DNA of 21,574 nt. Origin: CAYZXK01 sp964482395. GTDB lineage: Bacteria; Planctomycetota; Phycisphaerae; UBA1845; Fen-1342. Where the stretch lies: positions 1 to 21,574 of the forward strand of contig CAYZXK010000063.1 of the NCBI GenBank assembly GCA_964482395.1, read 5' to 3'. Of this stretch, positions 1-7,381 are shown piece after piece (the stretch's first letter is position 1; every line of letters starts with the position of its first letter). The position numbers were made by a program, and so were the translations under genes. The notes under the pieces are model-generated. The model ran no database searches. It saw only the letters and a list, made by a program, of their open reading frames with translations, and was not told where the DNA came from.

Positions 1-492
1 GGCCATCAAGCGCGGATCAGCGTATGATGCCAGTCCTGTTGATGGCGAGAGAACGTCGACTCTGTCGGCCGCCCCGTCGCAGTTGGACTCAAGGCGTTTG
101 GCCGGAAAAAAAGTGCATCGGCGAAGCGTCCCTGCCAGGCCGATGCGGTTCGGTCGTCCGCAGCCCCTCCGTGGGCTCCGAGCCGACCGGGATCCGTCGG
201 CTGACTGCCAACTCGAGGCGGGCTTGGGCTCAGCGTTCTGCCCGCTTTGACCCGCCGGGCACCCATAAGATATCACAGAATCTCGCCGTAGGCAGCGCCT
301 TGTTCTATCTGGGTTAGCTCGGCGGAGCTAGGATATGAGGACGTTGAGCCGCTAAGCCGCGCGCGGCGCTGCATCTGGGGTGCGGCCCGGCCCAGTTCGA
401 CTTGCCGTGGGCAACCTTGCGCCGTTTTACCTATGGTTTAGTCTCTCTATTTTCTCAGCCGGCTGTCTAGAATGTCGTTGACTTGGCCGAAG
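1..492. other. Gene-free left edge
   Basis: I see no supportable gene here. The two short open frames in this stretch overlap each other on opposite strands, have no convincing ribosome binding site, and encode low-complexity Arg/Pro/Ser-rich peptides typical of shadow frames in GC-rich DNA. The stretch lies downstream of the minus-strand gene ending at 493. A weak inverted repeat (gggcccagt-type arms, about 388-415) is the only terminator-like structure, and it lacks a good T-run on either strand. Confidence 0.5.
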
Positions 493-1023
493 TCATGGGG
501 CCAAATTGCCGTGGCCCACACGACGTAGTATCTTTCTAAGGATCAAGTAGTTACGGTCACGATACTGCGTGACCTCACCCGAGACGATGAAATCGTTAAC
601 GCCCGCAGTGGCTTCCCGCTCCATTAGCTCCAATAGTTGGTTGGGGCAAAGCTCCATCATGGTCGGAACTGACGTGCTGCCGTCAGCGTGAAACACAAAC
701 ATCGGCCGCCCGTCCTCCCGCACCAGACGCCCGGGCCGCTCCACCAAGAAGGTTCCCTCCGGCAGCGTCGGCTGCCGCGCAGCTTCTGCCAACCCCTGAT
801 CGCCGGTCGTTTGGCCGCTGCGACTAATCGCTGAATCCGGACGGACCGGCATGGCTCGCTCCTCGCGCGCCAGCAGGTTCTTCAGGATGTTCGCCTGAGC
901 GGGGCGGCGCAAAATGGTGGTGTCCGGGGGCTGACTGGCCGGCGGCTGTGCCGGTTTGGTCTCCTGCGCGGTTGATGGGTAAAGGAGGATCACGCTGGCG
1001 GCGGCCAGAATCCAGGGTGTCAT
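493..1023 (-). CDS. Small exported hypothetical protein (planctomycete type)
   Basis: A 176-residue protein with an N-terminal signal peptide (about residues 1-20, MTPWILAAASVILLYPSTAQ), a Pro/Gln-rich linker, and a conserved-looking C-terminal half. That half reads roughly LVERPGRLV, then MFVFHADG, then LCPNQLLELME, then FIVSGEVTQYRDRNYLIL. The ending (a beta strand with G-E-V-T-x-Y-R-x-R-N-Y-L) resembles a pattern I associate with uncharacterised planctomycete exported proteins; I cannot name a function. The start at 1023 is chosen over the longer frame to 1242 because GGAG (complement of 1031-1034) sits 7 nt upstream, a signal peptide follows at once, and the longer version would run into the acyltransferase. 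The gene stands alone, divergent from the acyltransferase across about 143 bp. Confidence 0.8.
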   Translation of the reverse strand: MTPWILAAASVILLYPSTAQETKPAQPPASQPPDTTILRRPAQANILKNLLAREERAMPVRPDSAISRSGQTTGDQGLAEAARQPTLPEGTFLVERPGRLVREDGRPMFVFHADGSTSVPTMMELCPNQLLELMEREATAGVNDFIVSGEVTQYRDRNYLILRKILRRVGHGNLAP

Positions 1024-1166
1024 GGCGTTGCTCCAGTCGGGGCGTCGGACCGTCGGCTGTGCGCGACTAGTCCGCAGGCCGGCAAATATCCTACCACATT
1101 GAACCACCTGCGGCACCGAGCGGTCGGGCGAACTCGACCGATAGAAACACAGACGGAGATGGTTGC

Positions 1167-1844
1167 ATGGAGCCGGTGGTGATCTACGGGGCGGGGGGCC
1201 TGGGTGCGGTGGCACAGGACATCCTGGAACAGGCCGGCCCATACCAGCCGGTCGCGTTCCTGGATTCCGACCGCGGCAAGCACGGCCGGGAATATGGGGG
1301 CCTGCCGATCTGGGGCGGCCTCGAAGTGGCTGGCGAGCTGCCGAACCGGGGCATCAAGGGGGTGATCGTGGCAATCGGGGACAACGCGACCCGAGTGGGT
1401 TTGGCCGAAACGCTTAGGGCGGCCGGACTGCAACTGGTGTCCGCAATCCATCCGCTGGCCACTATTTCGCGGTCAGCGGAAATCGGCGAACACGTGATGA
1501 TCGGGCCGCGCGCGACCATTTGCGTGCATGCCCGTATCGGCCCGCATTCAGTGCTGTCGGCTGGCACGATCGCGGACCACGATAACGACATCGGCAGGGG
1601 GGTATTTCTGCACCCGGCGGTACGGCTGGCCGGCACCGTGAAGGTGGAGGACTTTGCCTGGATCGGGATTGGAGCGTCGGTCATTCCGGGCCGGCGGGTC
1701 GGACGCGGGGCGCGGGTGCAGGCTGGGTCGGTTGTGATTCGAGACGTCGCGCCGGATACAACTGTGGGGGGCGTGCCAGCGACAGTACTGAACGGGCCCG
1801 GACCACGCCTCAGCCGCTGGTCTACTCCGGATCAGGCGGTCTGA
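1167..1844 (+). CDS. NeuD/PglD-family sugar O/N-acyltransferase
   Basis: A 225-residue acyltransferase of the sialic-acid O-acetyltransferase (NeuD)/PglD/PerB family. Residues 1-90 form the Rossmann-like PglD_N domain that holds the nucleotide sugar, with GAGGLG at 8-13. Residues about 95-205 form a left-handed beta helix of hexapeptide repeats (for example IGEHVMIGPRATICVHARIG) that binds acetyl-CoA. The His in A-D-H-D-N (H138) lies where the family catalytic base is found. GGAG at 1155-1158 stands 8 nt before the ATG. Family members usually acetylate UDP- or GDP-amino sugars for glycans, but no sugar aminotransferase, dehydratase or glycosyltransferase lies nearby, so the substrate cannot be inferred. 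The 3' end overlaps the convergent permease gene by 13 bp. The family is well supported; the acceptor is unknown. Confidence 0.9.
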   Translation: MEPVVIYGAGGLGAVAQDILEQAGPYQPVAFLDSDRGKHGREYGGLPIWGGLEVAGELPNRGIKGVIVAIGDNATRVGLAETLRAAGLQLVSAIHPLATISRSAEIGEHVMIGPRATICVHARIGPHSVLSAGTIADHDNDIGRGVFLHPAVRLAGTVKVEDFAWIGIGASVIPGRRVGRGARVQAGSVVIRDVAPDTTVGGVPATVLNGPGPRLSRWSTPDQAV

Positions 1845-3709
1845 CGCCGGACGGTCATGTCGAAGTCGCGTACCAGGTTCGTGTAGAGCGCGTAGGTAAA
1901 CCCTAGATACACAGCGCTGGCGGCCAGGACGAAAACCGTCCGCAAAACGCGGAATGCGGTCAGCTCCGCGGCGGTCGGTCCGGAGCCCGCGGCACTGGCG
2001 GCGGGGCCGCTCGCGGCTGACAGCGCGGCCCAGGGGTCGAGCAGGGCCTGCACGCCCCATACGGGGGTGAACGGCAGGATGATGCCCGCCAGGTTGGGGC
2101 TGGCCGCTCTGGTCGCCAGGCCACAAACGGTGAGCAGACCGGCCGCGCCCATCACCACGCTGGTGCTGAGCATGACAGCCTGAATCGTCTTTCTGGACAG
2201 CAGGGAGAAGTGGAGACCGATCATGGCTGCCAAAGCGACGAAGGCAACCATCTGCACGGGCAATAGCAAAGCGGCTTCGAAAACCGTCACCGGGGCCTCG
2301 GCTGTCCAACTGAGCTGATCCACTATGACAAACAGCGCCACGGTCACCACGGGTATCGCGATCAAAGGGACCACCAGTCGCACCAGACCTTGCAGCATTC
2401 CCGCGATGATGTAGTGGCTGGTGAGCGGGGTCGAGAGCAGAAGCTCGATGGTCATGGCTTCTTTCTCGCGGGTGAGGGTCGTCGCGGCGGTGCTGGTAAC
2501 GACCAGCAGGATGACCGCCAATTCGACCCAGACCAGCGGTGTCAGCCAGGCTCGGGCGGCGATGGCGGCCGAGGCGCCGGTCCCCAGAACGCCGGTATGA
2601 GTCGCAATCAGGAGAGCGAGCCCGGCGGCCAGGGCAGCGACGATGAACAAGAGTCGGAGCAGCGAGCGGCCGCCGGCGGAGGCCCGAGTCGCGGCTTCGC
2701 GCCAGGCGATGGGATTTCGCCAGACGCAACGCGGTTTGCGGCCGCACTGAGTCGCCCGGCGTGGCAGGAGGAACGCGGCCAGCCGCCTGAAAATGGTGAT
2801 TTCGCCTTCCCGGGAACCCCGACGGACGTACAGCAGGCTGATGAGCACCATGACCGCCGAGGCCAGGACGGTCAGCACCATGTAGCCATATTGCGGCCAG
2901 GCCAACAGCCAGCGGACGGGCCAGCCGAAGGCATGGACGGCCGCGGGGTCGGGGGCCGGCGTCTGCCCGGTCACCACCAGAAGGCACAGGAAGGGGTGCA
3001 CCGGGGCCAGCCAGCTCATCCTGACCGGGTGGGCGGAGAAGAAGGTGGTAGAGGCGGGAGCTTGGGCGAGCTGCCCGAAGGAGGAGAGCCCCAACCAGCC
3101 GACGGTGAGCAGGTAGGCTGCGACACCCAGGAAGAACGTGAAGATGGTCCGCCGGGTGCCGATCTTCAGGAAGCTGATCATGATGGCGACCGAGCCGGTG
3201 ACCAGCCCGGTGGCGGCGGCCAGACCGAAGCTCTCGAATATCTCGGTGGTCGTGACGCCGCCGTAGAGCATCGTGATGCAGAAGATCGGCAGACCCGATA
3301 GCAGCAGGACCCAGACGAAGTACAGGCGGCTGAGCAGGGATCCGAGCACGATCTGAGCGTTGGTCAGCGGCGTAGAAAGGAGTATGTGATAGGTGTTGGC
3401 GTCCTTCTCCTGGGTTATGGCGCCGGCGCAGAAGACCGGGGCGATGAAACTGGTCAGGAGGAGCTGGACGGTGCTGACGATCACGAAGGTGCGGGTGGCC
3501 TGCTTGGCCAGATCGGCCAGGGAGCGTTCGCCGCCGCTGATCAGCAGCCCGCCGCCCAGTACAAAGACCGCCACCAGGGCGACCAGATAGATCAGGCGGG
3601 CCCAGAAATGCCGGCTGCGTTTGCCGCCGGTCGCGACTACCCGGACCAGAATGGGATTGGCCGGCAGCAGCCGCCAGAGTGCGGCAGCGATGTCGTTCAG
3701 GATGCCCAT
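1832..3709 (-). CDS. ABC-2 type permease, internally duplicated
   Basis: A 625-residue polytopic membrane protein, the permease of the upstream ABC ATPase. It consists of two tandem copies of one ABC-2 unit. NPILVRVV (18-25) recurs as NPIAWREA (332-339), and the cytoplasmic-loop motif E-K-D-x-x-T-x-x-x-L-L-S-T-P-L-T (101-116) recurs as E-K-E-x-x-T-x-x-x-L-L-S-T-P-L-T (415-430). Both pairs are offset by exactly 314 residues. Each half has about six hydrophobic segments. One polypeptide may therefore supply both halves of a transmembrane pore that other exporters build from two subunits. An Ala/Ser/Pro-rich loop (about 563-583) interrupts the last two segments. The gene begins 27 bp after the ATPase stop, in the same operon, and its end overlaps the convergent acyltransferase gene. 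The substrate is unknown; an exporter is most likely by family. Confidence 0.92.
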   Translation of the reverse strand: MGILNDIAAALWRLLPANPILVRVVATGGKRSRHFWARLIYLVALVAVFVLGGGLLISGGERSLADLAKQATRTFVIVSTVQLLLTSFIAPVFCAGAITQEKDANTYHILLSTPLTNAQIVLGSLLSRLYFVWVLLLSGLPIFCITMLYGGVTTTEIFESFGLAAATGLVTGSVAIMISFLKIGTRRTIFTFFLGVAAYLLTVGWLGLSSFGQLAQAPASTTFFSAHPVRMSWLAPVHPFLCLLVVTGQTPAPDPAAVHAFGWPVRWLLAWPQYGYMVLTVLASAVMVLISLLYVRRGSREGEITIFRRLAAFLLPRRATQCGRKPRCVWRNPIAWREAATRASAGGRSLLRLLFIVAALAAGLALLIATHTGVLGTGASAAIAARAWLTPLVWVELAVILLVVTSTAATTLTREKEAMTIELLLSTPLTSHYIIAGMLQGLVRLVVPLIAIPVVTVALFVIVDQLSWTAEAPVTVFEAALLLPVQMVAFVALAAMIGLHFSLLSRKTIQAVMLSTSVVMGAAGLLTVCGLATRAASPNLAGIILPFTPVWGVQALLDPWAALSAASGPAASAAGSGPTAAELTAFRVLRTVFVLAASAVYLGFTYALYTNLVRDFDMTVRRQTA

Positions 3710-3736
3710 GCGGCTATTTCCGTCGGCAGTTTCGGG

Positions 3737-4666
3737 TCACTGGACGGCGCCCCTGGTCAAACGCATGAATACGGTCTCCAGGTCGACCTCCTCGGCCTTG
3801 ATCTCGGCGATCCGCAGCTTATTGGCCAGCATGGCCTCCGCGATGAAGCTGAAGTCATTGGTGTCGCGATTCAGGCTCACGATCGCGGCCCCGTTGCGCA
3901 ACTGGACCTCCGTTACGTCCGGCAGACCGGATAGCACCTGCCGGGCCCGCTCCGGGTCATCTGGCGTGGCGACACGCACGGTGGTTCCGGTCTGGGCCCG
4001 GCGGACCGCCTCGCGGACCGAGCCCTGGAAAACCAGTTCTCCCTGCTCGAGGATGCCGATGCTGGTGCAGAGGTCGGCCAACTCGGGCAGGATGTGCGAG
4101 CTGATGAGAATGGTCTTGCCCATGCGATGCAGCTCTCTGAGCAGCTCACGGATTTCGATCCGAGCTCGGGGGTCCAGGCCGCTGGCCGGCTCGTCCAGAA
4201 GCAGCAGCTTCGGGTCGTGCAGCAGCACGCGAGCGATGCTCAGACGCTGCTTCATGCCCCGCGAAAGCGAATCCACCAGGGCGTCGCGTTTGCCGGTCAG
4301 ATCGGTCAGCTCCAGGACGTCGCCCACGATCTGAGTGCGCTTCTGTCCGGTGATGTTGTAGGCGGCAGCGAAAAACTCCAGATATTCCTGCACTACCATG
4401 TCTTCATAGGCCCCGAAAAAGTCCGGGACGTAGCCGATCAGCGGCCGAATCCGCCGGGATTCGTATCCGACCACGTGTCCGCAGACCCGGGCCTCACCCC
4501 AGGTCGGCTGCAAGAGCGTGGCCAGAATGCGAATAGTCGTTGTCTTGCCGGCTCCATTCGGCCCGATGTACCCGAAGCACTCGCCCTCCTCGACCTCCAG
4601 GTGCAGATTGTTCAGCGCCACGAGTTTGCCGTAACGCTTGGTCAGGTTGATGGTCTGGATGATCAT
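3737..4666 (-). CDS. ABC transporter ATP-binding protein (ABC-2 exporter type)
   Basis: A 309-residue ATPase that would drive the permease encoded 27 bp downstream. Walker A is G-P-N-G-A-G-K-T (35-42), the signature is L-S-R-G-M-K-Q-R (134-141), Walker B is L-L-L-L-D-E-P (154-160, catalytic E159), the D-loop is S-G-L-D (162-165), and the switch is H191. The usual Q-loop glutamine is replaced: the sequence reads G-Y-V-P-D-F-F, with Asp at about 82. I believe related planctomycete ATPases share this. The C-terminal 90 residues resemble the regulatory extension of gliding/CcmA-like ATPases and end in V-F-M-R-L-T. The ATG overlaps the stop of the preceding gene by 4 bp (ATGA, 4663-4666), which implies translational coupling. 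Confidence 0.96.
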   Translation of the reverse strand: MIIQTINLTKRYGKLVALNNLHLEVEEGECFGYIGPNGAGKTTTIRILATLLQPTWGEARVCGHVVGYESRRIRPLIGYVPDFFGAYEDMVVQEYLEFFAAAYNITGQKRTQIVGDVLELTDLTGKRDALVDSLSRGMKQRLSIARVLLHDPKLLLLDEPASGLDPRARIEIRELLRELHRMGKTILISSHILPELADLCTSIGILEQGELVFQGSVREAVRRAQTGTTVRVATPDDPERARQVLSGLPDVTEVQLRNGAAIVSLNRDTNDFSFIAEAMLANKLRIAEIKAEEVDLETVFMRLTRGAVQ

Positions 4667-7203
4667 ATCTGGTTTCCCCGCTCTCCGTCCGCGGTCGGCT
4701 GGCCGGCGACAGACTGGCGACCTGGGAGCACGGCGCTGCTAGATCGACCCCGGCCCGGCGGGTGGCCTTCATAGTGGATCGGAACCCGCACCCGGTAGAT
4801 GGTCAGGCCGGAGTAGGACTCCTGGGGCCGCCCGTTCCGGATCAGATGCACCGGGCCCGGCCGGTCGCTCCAGCAGATCAGGACCGCTTGCCCGCTATCC
4901 CGTCCCCCCATCACCCAGTGCGTTACGTCCAGGTCCGGCAGCCCATCAGTGCTGAGCGCCGGACCCGGACTGTCAAAATCGGCCGGCTGACAGGAAAGGT
5001 AGAAATTGCGGGTCGAAGCCAGCATGACGGCGGCAATGGTCTCCGCCGGTCGGGCAACCAGGGCGGCCAGCGAATCCGGCCAGACCCAATCTCGCTGATG
5101 GTGCCACAGGGTCGGCAGGTCCGGCATCTGGCTATGCTTAAGCTCCAGACGTCGCTTCCAGTCTTCATCGAGCGCCCGCTCGACCTTATCGTACACGGCG
5201 CGACCCAACTCGCTGACTACCTTGCCGGCCGGGATCGGTGGAATCGGCACGACCAGGATGTTCATGGACGGCGGAACTACCTCCTGATCCCAGACCACGC
5301 GGGCGGCCAGTTGCTCCGGCAGGTCCGGCCGATAGCGGCTGGTGAGCCCGGCGGCCCGGCGAGGTACGCCTGCGGCTTCCAACCGCGGGTCGATGAAGAG
5401 CAGGTACCCGCCCTGCAGATCACCGGTCAGGTGGTTGGCGATCCAGCTTCCGGCTGAGAGTCGGCCGGTCTGCCGGTCAACCCGCAGATCGGCCCGGATC
5501 GTCCCGTCCAGCTCCCCTTGCCAGCGGGCTTCGAATTGTTTGAGCGTGGCCCGCATCAGCACGTCATGCAAGGTGGCCTGACTGGGAATGGCGGCGTAAC
5601 GGGCCGGAGTCACGTAGTGGCTGGCCGCCCGGGGGTTTTGGGCCAGTGGTCGCAGGTATTGGCCTTGCTGTGAGAGACTCAGGTCCACCCGCTGTCGCGT
5701 CGGACTGCGGTAGCCGAAGAAACACACGCCGCGGGCAGTCATGGAGCCGGCCTCCAGGTCGAAGATGGTGACGCTCCGTACCCCGCGCGAAAGCCCCCGA
5801 AGCGCCCCGACCGTGACCAGGCTCAGCCCGCTGGCCGCCACGGCCAGGCCGCCAAAGACCATCCAACTGAGATGAGCCAGATTCCGGCGGCGCAGCCACC
5901 ACCAACTCACGACCGTGGCCGCCAGGACGTAGGCGGCGACGAACAGCAGGGCGGTCAGGCTGCGGATCGCGGTGGCGGCCGCCAGACCGATTGGTTGCGT
6001 GACGCTGTCGTATAGGTAGATTCGATCGAGCGAGGCGGCTTGCAACTTCGACTGACGCTCCTTGAACTTCGCGGTCAGCGGGTTAAGATCCAGCAAACCG
6101 GAGAAGAACTTGTCCAGATCGACGTCCGGCTGGCTGGTCAGGTCGGCCAAGCCGGCTGCGGTCGCCGCCACGCGCCCCGATCCTATCAACCGCATGGTGA
6201 ACAGACTGATCGGCCCAGACGGGCCGGAATCGCCGAGGATCCGGATCGCCTCCCGGGCCGGCTGGGCGGTGGTCAGGGCGATTCCGGGGTCAAACTCGGA
6301 CGCTTGCCGGGTCGGACGCATCATGTGCTGGGAAAACATCGGCAGCCAGCGCACCTCGATCGTCGCGCCGTCGCCCTCCAGAGGCAGGATCGGGGCCAGA
6401 TCGCTGCTCCGGAGGGCGGCCCATTTGGGTCCAACCCCGATGACCAGTTGCCCCCCGTTACGCACCCACTCAATCAACGCGTCCCGCTGGGCCAGGCTGA
6501 GCAGGGCCGGGTCGGGCTTGTCCCAGACGATCACATTGACCGCTTCCAGACCCCACCAGCGGTCGGGCAGTTCGCCGGCCGGCATGCGCGCAACCACTAT
6601 GTTGCGATAGAAACGCCGGAGGCCGTCGGACAACTGCCCGGGGCTCCATCCACTCGGCGCTTGCAGGCTGTTCAGGGCGGTCACTTGCGGGTAGCTGATA
6701 TCCAGGACCAGAAGGTCGTCGCTCGAGAGCGGAGACACCGACGCCCCCATGGGCAGTGGCAACTCCGCGACCAGCGCCCCGTCCTGACTTACCAGGTCGA
6801 TCCTGTCGGGCAGGTCATCAATACTGTTGACCACCGCATAGCAGCAGAAATACTGAGCCGAGCCCGCCTCCGGGGTCAGGGTGACCTGGGGCAGCGCGAA
6901 GGCGACCCGGTCGCCGTCCAGGTCCACCGCCTCGGCCCTCAGCTCTCCCGAGAGGACCTGGCTGCCCTGCCAAGTGACTACCACCGAGATCGGAAACCAT
7001 CTCCCCGGGCGAACAACGGCCCCATAAACGGTCTGGAACCCGACCGTGGCTACCCCGCCCTGGACGATCTGTCCGGGAACCGGGTCGGTCAGGACAAGGC
7101 TTATGCAGAACAGCGCCAGAACCCTGGTTGCTGCCCGAGGCAGTGCCCGACCGCTCCCGGGCAGTGGCGGCGAACAACGGCTGCCGACGGCGTGAACCCG
7201 CAT
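4663..7203 (-). CDS. Large exported membrane protein with GATase-like domain, first gene of the ABC cassette
   Basis: About 846 residues from the chosen start (M at 7203). A signal peptide or anchor lies at about 26-45 (VLALFCISLVLTDPVPGQ), followed by a beta-rich domain and then a class I glutamine-amidotransferase-like fold at about 161-276 (L-L-V-L-D-I-S-Y, V-N-V-I-V-W-D, W-V-R-N-G-G-Q-L-V-I-G-V-G). Two adjacent transmembrane helices (about 417-437 and 445-468) follow, then a long soluble beta-rich C-terminal domain. No catalytic Cys is obvious, so the amidotransferase fold is probably a binding module. The frame stays open to 7410, but a start there would overlap ileS, so the 7203 start with its signal peptide is preferred; its ribosome site is weak. 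The 4-bp overlap with the ATPase gene suggests a partner of the exporter, as in gliding-type (GldG-like) ABC systems. The function is not established. Confidence 0.82.
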   Translation of the reverse strand: MRVHAVGSRCSPPLPGSGRALPRAATRVLALFCISLVLTDPVPGQIVQGGVATVGFQTVYGAVVRPGRWFPISVVVTWQGSQVLSGELRAEAVDLDGDRVAFALPQVTLTPEAGSAQYFCCYAVVNSIDDLPDRIDLVSQDGALVAELPLPMGASVSPLSSDDLLVLDISYPQVTALNSLQAPSGWSPGQLSDGLRRFYRNIVVARMPAGELPDRWWGLEAVNVIVWDKPDPALLSLAQRDALIEWVRNGGQLVIGVGPKWAALRSSDLAPILPLEGDGATIEVRWLPMFSQHMMRPTRQASEFDPGIALTTAQPAREAIRILGDSGPSGPISLFTMRLIGSGRVAATAAGLADLTSQPDVDLDKFFSGLLDLNPLTAKFKERQSKLQAASLDRIYLYDSVTQPIGLAAATAIRSLTALLFVAAYVLAATVVSWWWLRRRNLAHLSWMVFGGLAVAASGLSLVTVGALRGLSRGVRSVTIFDLEAGSMTARGVCFFGYRSPTRQRVDLSLSQQGQYLRPLAQNPRAASHYVTPARYAAIPSQATLHDVLMRATLKQFEARWQGELDGTIRADLRVDRQTGRLSAGSWIANHLTGDLQGGYLLFIDPRLEAAGVPRRAAGLTSRYRPDLPEQLAARVVWDQEVVPPSMNILVVPIPPIPAGKVVSELGRAVYDKVERALDEDWKRRLELKHSQMPDLPTLWHHQRDWVWPDSLAALVARPAETIAAVMLASTRNFYLSCQPADFDSPGPALSTDGLPDLDVTHWVMGGRDSGQAVLICWSDRPGPVHLIRNGRPQESYSGLTIYRVRVPIHYEGHPPGRGRSSSAVLPGRQSVAGQPTADGERGNQI

Positions 7204-7381
7204 CTGAGTGGCTCGCCTAGCCAGGCCTGTTACGCCGGTCGTCCATTGACTGTGACGCTTTCCCGAGAGGGTTACCTCGCAGTCGACGGCCCGGACGACC
7301 AGTGTATGGTCAACATCGCCTCGGCTCTGTATTCTACACCGATGGGCGGATCCTGGTCGATTCCAGTCCGCGGAGGCGCCG
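7204..7381. promoter_or_regulatory. Divergent promoter region between ABC cassette and ileS
   Basis: These 178 bp separate two divergent transcription units and should hold promoters for both. On the plus strand a TTGACT box is visible at 7246-7251 and TATTCT at 7330-7335, but they are not properly spaced to each other, so no single promoter can be assigned. A strong ribosome site for ileS (GGAGG, 7372-7376) closes the region. No T-box leader structure for ileS was recognised. Confidence 0.4.

Noticed and set aside
6..317. Two overlapping open frames at the left edge (6-266 minus, 24-317 plus)
   Set aside because: No ribosome site, no motif, mutual overlap and biased Arg/Pro/Ser content point to chance frames in GC-rich DNA.
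1548..2987. 479-codon minus frame within the permease and acyltransferase genes
   Set aside because: Shadow frame: Arg/Pro/His-rich, no hydrophobic core, and overlaps two genes with clear family matches.
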